DNA from: CAYWQB01 sp964460785
Lineage (GTDB): Bacteria > Chlamydiota > Chlamydiia > Chlamydiales > CAYWQB01
Assembly: GCA_964460785.1 (NCBI GenBank)
Contig: CAYWQB010000004.1
Coordinates: 124,001-188,000, forward strand
DNA length: 64,000 nt
Direction: 5' to 3'
Shown here: piece by piece, positions 7,874 through 17,000 of the stretch
Layout: each line of letters begins with the position of its first letter
Position numbering within the stretch: position 1 is the first letter of the stretch
Program-made: the position numbers and the translations under genes
The notes under the pieces: generated by a model
Told to the model about the DNA's origin: nothing
The model's input: the letters and a program-made list of their open reading frames with translations, nothing else
Databases searched by the model: none

Positions 7874-9022
7874 ATGTCATCTATACCACCAAAAGTACTG
7901 AAAGATTCTCACCTTAGAGATGCTGACCCCTCCTCTCCTCACTTGCGTGGAAGCCCTAGACGAAAGCCCGCTCCTGCTGAAAAGCAGCTAGAAGCTCTAG
8001 CTAGAAAGCTAAGTGAACCTAGTTCGCCTGCCGTTTCTGCAGCTCCTAAGATGACAGCTAAGCTTATTTGCTCTCCTCAAAGAACACATCTTGCTCGCCT
8101 ACTAGACAAAGTCCGTGTTGGGTCTCCCGACAAGGATCCAGCAGTAGAAGAAGATCCAGCTTTAGCGCACAGGGCTAGGCTTCGTGGCGGCAAAAAAGTT
8201 GCCCGCAAAGTTTTTTTAGAAGCTGAAAAAGTGCCAGCAGCAGCGGCAGCAGAAGAAAGATCTGTGAGCTCGCCAACGTCTCTTAAAGATGTACTTCGAT
8301 ACCTTGAAAAAGCTTCCGTGAAAGAGGTATTGGTCTCTTGGCTAGTTGAGAAGGCAGGTTCAGGAGAATTAACTCCTTCCGTACCATACAGAGGTCCTGC
8401 TCTTTATTCCTATATTGAATACCATTATGACGAAGCAGTTGTAAAAACCCAAGATCTGTTCAGAGAACACCCCCCAGAAGGAAAGTTTGGATCCAATGTG
8501 CGAGTCGCAATGCGGCTATTCCTTGCAGAGCTGACAGGCTTTTCGCCTGTTTCAGGGTCTAAGGTAGAGAAAGGGTTTGCAAGGTTTCAAGCCGTTTATC
8601 GGTTGGCAAAAGCAGAGCCAGCAGAAGCGGTAGCTGCAGCAGCTCCTGCGGTTGGTAAAGACTGGGAGACTCTTTGGGCAGCACATGAAGAGGACTTTGG
8701 CACCGAAGCATTTGATGCAATCCACTTTTCTGGGATGGACTTTAGTTCAGCTAAAAGCTATGTGGAAAAAATCCTGAATGGAAAGCTAGGTTATCACTTT
8801 ACTGCTTGTAATAAAGATGACTACCCCTATGCAGGAAGCAAATCTCCTAAAACACCTCAGGTCTTTCATACTAAAGCTAGAAAGCCTGGTGAGAAGGCAA
8901 TGATTATCACATGGGATATGGATATGCATGGAGGCACTGCTTTCAAGGTCTTCACAAAGAAAGGACGCGAGTGGGAGCGAGCAGGATCTGCAAATGCTCT
9001 TTTAGAGATTAAGCGCCCTTAA
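7874..9022 (+). CDS. Effector-like protein with polymorphic-toxin-like C-terminal tip
   Basis: 382 residues, not a recognised full-length family. The first about 130 residues are low-complexity, rich in Ser, Pro, Lys and Ala (KAPAPAEK-like), typical of secreted chlamydial proteins. The last 80 residues read as a compact domain: GYHFTACNKDDYPYAGS, PQVFHTKARKPGEK, then ITWDMDMHGGTAFKVF at 345-360. The D-x-D-x-H-x-GG-x-x-[WF]-K pattern after a VF-H strand resembles small nuclease-type tips of polymorphic toxins such as Ntox21; this is an inference from memory of the family. No immunity-type gene follows: the next gene is convergent. A role in modifying host cells is possible. Confidence 0.6.
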   Translation: MSSIPPKVLKDSHLRDADPSSPHLRGSPRRKPAPAEKQLEALARKLSEPSSPAVSAAPKMTAKLICSPQRTHLARLLDKVRVGSPDKDPAVEEDPALAHRARLRGGKKVARKVFLEAEKVPAAAAAEERSVSSPTSLKDVLRYLEKASVKEVLVSWLVEKAGSGELTPSVPYRGPALYSYIEYHYDEAVVKTQDLFREHPPEGKFGSNVRVAMRLFLAELTGFSPVSGSKVEKGFARFQAVYRLAKAEPAEAVAAAAPAVGKDWETLWAAHEEDFGTEAFDAIHFSGMDFSSAKSYVEKILNGKLGYHFTACNKDDYPYAGSKSPKTPQVFHTKARKPGEKAMIITWDMDMHGGTAFKVFTKKGREWERAGSANALLEIKRP

Positions 9023-9028
9023 GGACTT

Positions 9029-10948
9029 TTACTCATAGTGTAGGTGCTCAATATGCTTGAGTGCCTGCAAAAACTCCTCATAGATCTCCGCATATTCGCT
9101 TCTTTTTATCAATTCATCGCAAAGCATATGTAGCTCTGCAAATGTTCCAGACTTTTTTTCAGGATAAGATAAAAATCTTGGTGATAGGTAAAGCTTGAGC
9201 CTTTCTTGAAGGGTTGCTAAGGAGGGATCTTTTTCTTGGGGAAAGGGTCTTTGTAGCCATTTTTGCAAGATCTCATCACTGTCTTGTAATGATTGTACTG
9301 GTAAAACCTTCTCTTCAGGGTAATACGGGTTGTATTGGTGCATGTGAAATGCTCGAAATATTTCTGCAGGCCACTTCAGACTAACTTTTTTATACTCTTC
9401 CATAGTTTGTGCAAAGAAAGCGCCTCTCCAAACAGCCTCAAGGTGAGCATCAGGAGCTCCAAATGTCTTGTATGAAAAGAGTGAAGAGGGTGGAAATGGG
9501 AATGTTAAATAAAATAAAAAGCTCTCAACAGCCCCTTGTAATGTTCTAGGCATTTTGCTGAAAAAAGCACGCGACCAAGGGCTATATTTGAAAAAGAGTT
9601 TCCCTTCCTTCCATTCTGTGCTTTGTAACGGAGAGGGTAAGTATTGCTGGTATTTATACAACCATAAGCTGTCCAGAAAGTTCTCTTGCAATACAGACCG
9701 TTTCACTTCTGATTCTGCACGGTAGCTTAGCTTTTTATAAGCGGGCCAGGATTGGGCATGAAGCTTGTGGAGTATGGAGTAAGACTGTAAAAGCCTTCCT
9801 GGGGAGATCTCAATCAGAGAGTTTTTTGAAAAAGATAAGTTATGCAGAATGCTTTTTACAGCAGCTTTTTCTTCATCTCCTACATCAGAGTTTTGATACC
9901 TTTTTTTGATCAGGTGATAAAATCCAGAGCAAACAGGACAGTGTTCAGGAAGGTCTCTTCTAGAAGAAAGCGTAGAGGGAGAGAAGGGAGAAAAAAGGGT
10001 GAAGCAAGTAGAGCACTGAGCATAGCTTTGCTCAAGGAAGGTGCTAGCAAAAGCAAGCCCTGCACTTATTTGAGAAAAGGAAAGGTGCTCGAGCTGATTA
10101 TCGTGTATAGTAGGGCAGGAGCTCTGTAAAAAGCGCTGGAAAGCTGTTCCTTCAGAAAATGCAGAAAGCGGCCAATCAAGACCAACCTTCTCTTTCAGAA
10201 GCGTGTATCCACCGAATGAAACACTTTGATGCTGCAGGGAAATTTGAGCAAAAAGAGCTGTCAATAGACCCGTATGCTCTTGATAGAGAGAGCGGATAAG
10301 TTGAGCAAACCACTGCCCTTGGTGCTTCCCATAGATATATGAAGAGCGAAAAGCACTGGAGTAAAGGAGAAGCTGAGCAGCTTTAATTTCCCACATCGCT
10401 TGAATAAGGGGTTCATCAGCTCCAAAGGGGGCAAGTAAAGAAGGGCGGTGTGAATAGAAGCCAAAAAGAGCAGCCTTTTTAGAGGGGCAGTGCTTGAGCA
10501 GTTGCTCAACAGTATGAGGGGACTGAGGAAGCTCATGATCATTGCGGTAATATTGGATGGGAAAAATCGCTCCAATCCAAAGGCATGAAAGTGGAGAAGG
10601 AAAGCGCTCACTAATCGATTCTTCTTTGAGCTTTGGATTGCGGTCTATCAGGCAGGAAAGAATACGCATGGCTGTTTGACGCATATGCTTTGGGGAGACA
10701 GAAGTTTGCTTGCTCCACGATTGCTGATAGAGCAGGGGGTCAAACATTTCATTGAGTAAAGAGGACTGAACCTCACGCAAAAGAGAGAGAGACGAGGAGG
10801 AGGGTTCTTGGTACTCGCTAAGATCCCAATGTACCTGCTGCTCATAGTAAGAAGACCAATCCATCCATAAAGGATCAAAGCTTGTTGGACTGACAAGCTG
10901 ACTCTGGGAGGGGGGCACTAAGCGGTATCCTTTAAATGGAGATTCCAT
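9029..10948 (-). CDS. Large unknown protein with a four-cysteine zinc-ribbon-like site
   Basis: 639 residues from ATG at 10948, chosen because AAGGA lies 9 bases upstream; the longer frame to 11050 has no such signal and starts with an unlikely cysteine-rich tail. Soluble, rich in Ser, Phe, Tyr and Gln. Around residues 312-340 there is C-x2-C (QCSTCF) and after 21 residues C-x2-C (HCPVCSGF), a treble-clef or ribbon-type metal site. No other family features were recognised. It is divergent from the 11075 gene and convergent with the 7874 gene. The function is unknown. Confidence 0.65.
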   Translation of the reverse strand: MESPFKGYRLVPPSQSQLVSPTSFDPLWMDWSSYYEQQVHWDLSEYQEPSSSSLSLLREVQSSLLNEMFDPLLYQQSWSKQTSVSPKHMRQTAMRILSCLIDRNPKLKEESISERFPSPLSCLWIGAIFPIQYYRNDHELPQSPHTVEQLLKHCPSKKAALFGFYSHRPSLLAPFGADEPLIQAMWEIKAAQLLLYSSAFRSSYIYGKHQGQWFAQLIRSLYQEHTGLLTALFAQISLQHQSVSFGGYTLLKEKVGLDWPLSAFSEGTAFQRFLQSSCPTIHDNQLEHLSFSQISAGLAFASTFLEQSYAQCSTCFTLFSPFSPSTLSSRRDLPEHCPVCSGFYHLIKKRYQNSDVGDEEKAAVKSILHNLSFSKNSLIEISPGRLLQSYSILHKLHAQSWPAYKKLSYRAESEVKRSVLQENFLDSLWLYKYQQYLPSPLQSTEWKEGKLFFKYSPWSRAFFSKMPRTLQGAVESFLFYLTFPFPPSSLFSYKTFGAPDAHLEAVWRGAFFAQTMEEYKKVSLKWPAEIFRAFHMHQYNPYYPEEKVLPVQSLQDSDEILQKWLQRPFPQEKDPSLATLQERLKLYLSPRFLSYPEKKSGTFAELHMLCDELIKRSEYAEIYEEFLQALKHIEHLHYE

Positions 10949-11074
10949 AGTCTTATTCCTTGTATTTTTCTGTGATTGTAAACTTTTTTCGAAAAATCGA
11001 ACAGGAGAGCATTTGCAGTTATTTTTTAAGGGGAATATAATTTCCATCATTCTGATTAACAGGTGGTTAAAATT

Positions 11075-12265
11075 ATGATGGGAGCTTTAGCTCACTCTGC
11101 AATGTGCCCTGCGCCTTGGGGGCCTTCTCAAACTATTTATGCTATGTGTTATGTGGGAAGGCAGGGGGCTGCCACTCTTCCCGTGACTTGGAGCTCTTTT
11201 TTATGGGGATGGGGATCCAGTGTCGCAGGATGGATGGGAACATGTTGGCAGACTTATGAAGTCTCTCGCTTAGTTTATTATTCAGGACCTGCACAAGCCG
11301 TTTTCAAACGCTGCCTGCCCTGGGCTGTGCATGACCCTCACCATGCAGAAAAAAAACTCTCTCCTTCTATTTGGTTGCATCGCCACTTTGCTTTACAAAA
11401 CAACCTTCCCTCTCCAAACTCTATCAATCGGTTGCGTCAAGCTGTATATGCAGAAAGTGCAGAAGATAAGAGAGGAGATTTTGAGCAATTGAAGGTATTT
11501 CCTGGGACATCAGAACCTAGGCAAATTCGGCCTCCTATTTTGAGTCAATTATTGCCAAACTCATCGGATACTATGGAAGTGCTTTGCTCAGAGCTTTACA
11601 CAGTTTGGTATCATCAGGTGGATGTGTGGGGAGGAGAGACTCCTTCACAAGAGCCTTTGAGTTGGTTAGAGATTCCCATTGATAAAGGCAGAGGAAGGCA
11701 CGAAGTTCTGTCTGTACCTCGCTATAGAGACCTTGTTCTTTCTTCAAGCTTTCAAAAATCTACAATTTTTTTACCCATTCTTATGAATAAGGGGATAGAG
11801 ATCTCTGGTAAAAAAGCGATTCGCTGTATGTGGATAGGAGCATATGCTGAACCATCTAAAGGGAAGATAACCTTTGTAAGACCGGAGGTTTCAACAGCGG
11901 AAAGTTTTAGTGAAGAAGAGTTTCAGGTATACTACCAGCGAGCTGTCCAGCTATTTGCTTATATAGCCAAACATAAGGGTAGGGAGGAGTTATCTAGTCC
12001 GGAGCAGTGGACAATGACTGTGCATCGAGAAGGATCTGTGCATTATGAAGCATCTAGTGCCGATTATTTGATTGATTACGCACATGCTGTAGCAAGAACT
12101 TCCAAAGTAAGACAACCTCAGTTTTCTGCTTATGAACCTCAAGCTCTCCATCGCCGCTTTAGGATGGCAACTCAATATATGTTGGATGAGCCGTACCAGT
12201 CCCCAGAACTAGAGGCTGATTCTATAGCAGGACGCGTACGAGCCAGGCACCTATTGCGAGCTTAG
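11075..12265 (+). CDS. Unknown protein, effector-like
   Basis: 396 residues from ATG at 11075, preferred because AGGTGG at 11061-11066 is an 8-base-spaced ribosome site; a GTG at 11063 lies inside that site. The N-terminal 70 residues are rich in Gly, Trp, Cys and hydrophobics (SSFLWGWGSSVAGWMGTCW) and could insert into a membrane. The remainder is soluble, with ELSSPEQWTMTVHREG and a basic C-terminus (RVRARHLLRA). Not recognised. Its stop overlaps the stop of rarA by four bases, tail to tail. Confidence 0.6.
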   Translation: MMGALAHSAMCPAPWGPSQTIYAMCYVGRQGAATLPVTWSSFLWGWGSSVAGWMGTCWQTYEVSRLVYYSGPAQAVFKRCLPWAVHDPHHAEKKLSPSIWLHRHFALQNNLPSPNSINRLRQAVYAESAEDKRGDFEQLKVFPGTSEPRQIRPPILSQLLPNSSDTMEVLCSELYTVWYHQVDVWGGETPSQEPLSWLEIPIDKGRGRHEVLSVPRYRDLVLSSSFQKSTIFLPILMNKGIEISGKKAIRCMWIGAYAEPSKGKITFVRPEVSTAESFSEEEFQVYYQRAVQLFAYIAKHKGREELSSPEQWTMTVHREGSVHYEASSADYLIDYAHAVARTSKVRQPQFSAYEPQALHRRFRMATQYMLDEPYQSPELEADSIAGRVRARHLLRA

Positions 12266-13524
12266 CTTTGCTTTTTTTTGCGTAGCTGTTGGAAGTACCT
12301 GACTCTTTTGCAGAGCTCTCTTTCAAAGCCTACTTCTTTGGGTTCATAAAAGGTGTGTTCAGGGGTGGAATCTGGGAAATAGCCCTGTCCAGAAAAGCCA
12401 TCTTGGCAATCATGGTCATAGGCATACCCTTTGCCATACCCCATCTCTTTCATGAGAGCGGTCGGAGCATTGAGAATATGTTTAGGTGGAGGAAGGTGGC
12501 TAGTTTCTTTTGCCATCTTTGTGGCCTGCTTAAATGCTGTATAGATCGCATTGCTTTTTGGGCTCAGAGCCAAGTAGACCACCGCTTGAGCAAGGGCTAG
12601 CTCTCCTTCAGGGGAGCCAAGTTGCTGATATACTTGTTGTGCTTGCAAAGCGACCTGTAGAGCTTGAGGGTCAGCTAAACCAATATCTTCAACAGCCATC
12701 CGCACAATGCGTCTTGCAAGATAGAGGGGCGTTTCTCCTCCCTCCAGCATGCGAGTAAGCCAGTAGAGTGCTGCTTGAGGGTCTGAGCCGCGTACGGCTT
12801 TATGGAGAGCTGAAATCAGGTTATAGTGTCCATCACGGTGCTTGTCATATAGGGCACTTCGCTTTTGGATAAAGGGGGTAAGCTCTTCCACAGTCAAGGG
12901 GGTTTTGACCTGTTCGGGGGAGAGGTTTTCAATGAGGTTAAGTAAGTAGCGCCCATCCCCTTGGGCGCTTTCAATTAAAAAGTGTCTTGCTTCTTCCGTT
13001 AGAGGGAGAGGGGATTTTAGTGCTTCATAGCGAGAGAGAATAGAAGCGAGTTCTTCTTCCTCGAGTGCATGTAGGGGTAAGACACGAAGCCTTGATAGCA
13101 GCGCATCATTCAAAGCAAAGGAGGGGTTTTCAGTTGTAGCTCCGATAAGGATGAATGTGCCTTTTTCTAGGTAAGGAAGAAAGGCATCTTGCTGAGAGGT
13201 ATTGAAACGGTGAATTTCATCTACAAAGAGAAAGACCGTTTTAGAGAAAAGAGGTTGAGATTCAATCTCCTGAACAATTTTTTTGATATCCTGGACACCA
13301 CTAAAAATCGCACTAAGCGATAGAAACCTACCGTCAAAAGCTTTTGCATAGAGTCGACCAAGTGTAGTTTTGCCAGTGCCAGGAGGGCCCCAAAAAAGAA
13401 TAGAAAGCGCTTTTTTACGCTCAATTAACTGGCGTAAAAAGCCTTTTTCTCCAAGAAGGTGTTGCTGCCCAACAACTTCCATAAGATTTTGTGGGCGCAT
13501 CTGTTCTGCAAGCGGGATATTCAT
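12262..13524 (-). CDS. rarA: Replication-associated recombination protein A (RarA/MgsA AAA ATPase)
   Basis: 420 residues, close to the family length. It is a clamp-loader-like AAA+ ATPase that acts at stalled replication forks and binds SSB. Walker A is GPPGTGKTT at 46-54, Walker B is FVDEIHRFN near 100, sensor 1 is IGATTENPSF, and the arginine finger region is ALLSRLRVLPL. The C-terminal tetramerisation domain is seen as KAVRGSDPQAALYWLTRML and the conserved YKYPHNF-like region near LKEMGYGKGYAYDHD. It is the last gene of a minus-strand group behind the 14053 and 13538 genes, with a 13-bp gap. Confidence 0.95.
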   Translation of the reverse strand: MNIPLAEQMRPQNLMEVVGQQHLLGEKGFLRQLIERKKALSILFWGPPGTGKTTLGRLYAKAFDGRFLSLSAIFSGVQDIKKIVQEIESQPLFSKTVFLFVDEIHRFNTSQQDAFLPYLEKGTFILIGATTENPSFALNDALLSRLRVLPLHALEEEELASILSRYEALKSPLPLTEEARHFLIESAQGDGRYLLNLIENLSPEQVKTPLTVEELTPFIQKRSALYDKHRDGHYNLISALHKAVRGSDPQAALYWLTRMLEGGETPLYLARRIVRMAVEDIGLADPQALQVALQAQQVYQQLGSPEGELALAQAVVYLALSPKSNAIYTAFKQATKMAKETSHLPPPKHILNAPTALMKEMGYGKGYAYDHDCQDGFSGQGYFPDSTPEHTFYEPKEVGFERELCKRVRYFQQLRKKKQS

Positions 13525-13537
13525 TCCCGCAAGGATA

Positions 13538-14044
13538 TCAAACTTGTTCGTTTTTCGCTAAGAAGTCTGTAATGACGTACTCAAAGGTTTGCTCTCCCGC
13601 AGCAACACTTCGGATTGGCTCATAGTATAAATCGAGTAAAAGCATAATTAAACCAGTCAAAGACTGTAAAAATAGCGCATTGATGCTTTTTTCTGATCCT
13701 ATCCAGACATGGCGAAATTGAATGTTAGATTCTATTTCATCCATTTCAAATCCTGGAAGGTCCATATGCCTATTGAGTAAACACAAAAATCGCGCTGTAT
13801 CTGTAACACTCATCGGCTCTACAGAAATGTCTAAAGGGACTGTAAATGCGAGCTTATGCAGGTCTGGCTCTTCAGAGCCTGGAATAATTTGCTCTTCATG
13901 AGTCAAGTAAAGGATTTGCGGTTTGCCATGAAGTGCTTCTGGAAGCGGTATGTGTAAAGTTGGCGCGGAGTCAGAGATATCTGTCATGTATAGTGTACAG
14001 TCGATCTCTGCTTTTTTTAATATTTTTTCAATTTGCGCTAGCAT
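13538..14044 (-). CDS. Small acidic protein, possible YbjN/type III chaperone-like fold
   Basis: 168 residues, acidic, AGGAG 6 bases before the ATG. It begins MLAQIEKILKKAEID and has an alpha-beta pattern ending in ALFLQSLTGLIMLLLDLYYE. This layout recalls YbjN-type and type III secretion chaperone folds, but no diagnostic motif exists. It starts 8 bp after the stop of the 1585-residue protein gene, which is the usual place for a dedicated chaperone of a secreted protein. That pairing is an inference. It could equally be an independent housekeeping protein. Confidence 0.6.
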   Translation of the reverse strand: MLAQIEKILKKAEIDCTLYMTDISDSAPTLHIPLPEALHGKPQILYLTHEEQIIPGSEEPDLHKLAFTVPLDISVEPMSVTDTARFLCLLNRHMDLPGFEMDEIESNIQFRHVWIGSEKSINALFLQSLTGLIMLLLDLYYEPIRSVAAGEQTFEYVITDFLAKNEQV

Positions 14045-14052
14045 GCTTTCTC

Positions 14053-17000
14053 CTATTTCTCTTTACTTAGAGCGCGGCGCGCGGTTTGCGCGGTTTCTAA
14101 CCAATCTTGTGTCCGAAAGGTGCGGCACTCATCGCGGATTCTCTCTTCCATTTGTACTAGCTCAATTGCTTGAGTAATAGATGCTGGAAGCTTAGTTTTG
14201 ATTGAACTTAAGTCGACATGGACTTCTTCATCAACCCCTTCTTTATAAACAGGGGAGATCATCTTTTTAAGCACCTTATTTTGAAAGAGTGCACGATCTT
14301 CCGGAGACAGTGTATGAGAGATGCGGTGAAGGATATAGTCATTGACTAAGATTCCTTTCCAGTCAATCATCCGCTTATCTGCTGTAATCCCAAGACTTTC
14401 TACAAGGCTTTTTGTTTCAGCATCCATTCTATTAAATGTAATTTGCTCTGCAATGAACTGCGGTAAATCTATTGTGAGGTTTGTATGCGTTGTGCTTGTT
14501 CCAATTACATCCAGGCTACGTGAGGTGCGATGCATAAGTAGAGCTGTATAGAATGAAGCTTTGACTCGGTCAGGTAATCGTTCCCACTGGTGGGACATGG
14601 AAAGCATGAGATCTTTATCGTCTGTAAGGTCGGGGAAGTAGCGAATCAACTCTTCTCGGTCACTTTGAATAGGAACATTGCTAATAATACTTTTCAGGTG
14701 GTAGGGGGAAATCCTAGAAGGCAGGCTTAGATCGATTGGAGGTGGAAATTTTCCAAAAGTAGAGCGAATCAGGCTCTCTGTTTCTTTGGGCAGGCTACTT
14801 TCAATTGACCGGTTGAGTATAGCGGTATTGGCCTCGATCTCAAGGCGTGCTTGAGAAGCTGTTCGCTCATATTTATCTGTAAGGGTATGCAGCTCTGTCG
14901 CGATTTCAGAGACAACTTGTCGGATTGTTTCTGCACAGACTTCAGGGGGATCCCTATCAATGGAGCGGTTGATTTCCTCTAGCTTTGACTGCCAAGCTAT
15001 TAACTTTTGTCTCTCCATGCCTAGTCCTGATGAGTCAGAGAGCTCATAGAGGAGTGTCTGTTGAATCGAATGAGTAATCTGATAAAGGTCTCTTTTAGAC
15101 AGTGTATGAGGGAGTTCTAACTGGTGTTGGATAAGAGTAAGAGACTGCTGATCAGACTGGATCATGGAGAGAAGTGATAGTGCCTGATCAAGTCGCTCGA
15201 CATGATGATTCATTTCTAAGTGTTTTTGGCTATCTGCTTGTAATCTGGGAAAAAAACCTGTTGGTAAGGTCTCTATCATGGCAGAGAACTTTCCCCATAG
15301 TATTTCAGGAGATTGAGGAGAGCCTTGTCGTTGATACATTAGGTTTTGGTAGTCAAGGTCAGCCGCACGATCGATTTTTCTTCTGTTTTCTCTCAGAACT
15401 CGATGCATCTCTGCAGCTTTCTTGCGTAGCTCATAAATTTTTCTCTGCATGGGTGCAAGCTTGTTATGAATATTCGCCAGATTTTTTTGGTGAGAGGTGA
15501 TTTCTTCCTCGATCTTTTGCCGATCCTCCTTGCTTGAAGAAAAACGTCGTAAAGATTTGAGCTGATCGATTTCTAGGCGTAGGCGCTTGGCTTGAATAAT
15601 GAGAGTTTGCTCTTCAAACTCACAGTGGTTTAAGCGATTGACTCTAAATGACGATAAAAAGGAGCGAACACTTGTGAGAAATAGCTTAGGAGAAAAGCGC
15701 GTTTTTAAAAGCCGTGGCTTATTTCTTGCCAAGTAAATGAGCCCAGCAACACTTAATGCTACGCCGCCGATAATAGCTCCCCATCCTGTGAGTCCAATGG
15801 CAAGAGCTGAAGTAACCGCTGCAATTTTTAAGACCGTTGCAGTAGTGCCTAATATTGCAACAAAGAGTCCTGCAAAAGCAGACTGCTTAAAAAAGTTGCT
15901 AAATCGAGATTCTACTGACTGCTTCATTGCCATCATAGAGCGTAAATTAGACCGAATCTGAGAGGATAGGGACTCTTTTGTTCGTGTCCATGAGGAGAGT
16001 AGAAGAGCGCGTTGCTTCTTGATATCCTGAATGGTACTCAATGGGTTTGTGGAGTCGGTAGGAACCGGGTGTATTTTATTGTTATGCACATCGCGCATAA
16101 AAAGAGTAAGCAAAGGTAAAGAAAGCTTTTCCCTATGAATGCCCGTACCTTCCAGTAGTTCAAAAGGGTTTGCTGGAAGAGGCTGAGCTTGTTCGATATT
16201 CTTAGTGAGTTGGTCATACTGGGCCCTTGCTTCTAAAGAGAGAGAGTCTAAGAGGATGGATTTTCTTACGGATAACCAGTCCACCCTTAGCTTACTTTTA
16301 CTGGTAGGGGTGGCCAGAGCTTCCCACTCGTCTTGTGGCGTGTCTTCTTGAAGCAGCAAGGTCACTTGATGGAGCGTAGAAAATAAACTCGATTCTTCAT
16401 CAACGACTCGAAGAGCCCTACCCATAGCTTCCAAAGCTGTGGAGCGCTTTTCTTCAGAATAAGGTAGACCATTAGCTAGCAGGTGGATTGCTTCTTGCAT
16501 CGTGCTATGAGCCTGCTGAATGACCTCTAGTAATTCTAGCTTTTCTTCAGGTAAGGGGGAGGCTACTGCCTCTAGAACCTTACACTGGCTCTCCATATAG
16601 GAAACTCGCTGGTTGGCTAAACGCTTGTTCAGAGCATCCAGAGAAATGCCTTTACTGCGAAATGCTTCTTTAGCTTTTTGGAAGCCCTCCGGGCTATCCT
16701 CTAAATGTTTTATAGAGACATCCCAAAAGTCTGAAAAAGAGGCTTCCTCTTGTCGGCATCTCTCTTGGAACTTTGCTTCTCGCTTGCTTTCTGCAGATCG
16801 ATAAAGAAGAAGCTTTCTCTGCTGAATGTTCTCCAGCCACTGCTGCATGTCCCTTGCAGGATGGGAGGCAGAAGAAGAAAAGTAGCGTAAGGATAAGCAG
16901 ATATTTTTTTTAGGGCCAGGGACCTGCTCATAGGCTAGGCAAACACCAGGCAACCTGTCAGGATTGATCTCAATATGATCGCCATCTTCCTTTAACTCTT

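Noticed and set aside
10490..11860. Shared WIGA motif in the divergent 10948 and 11075 genes as sign of homology
   Set aside because: Only four residues match, with no wider similarity by eye. A similar WIGS also occurs in the 13538 gene, so it is likely chance.
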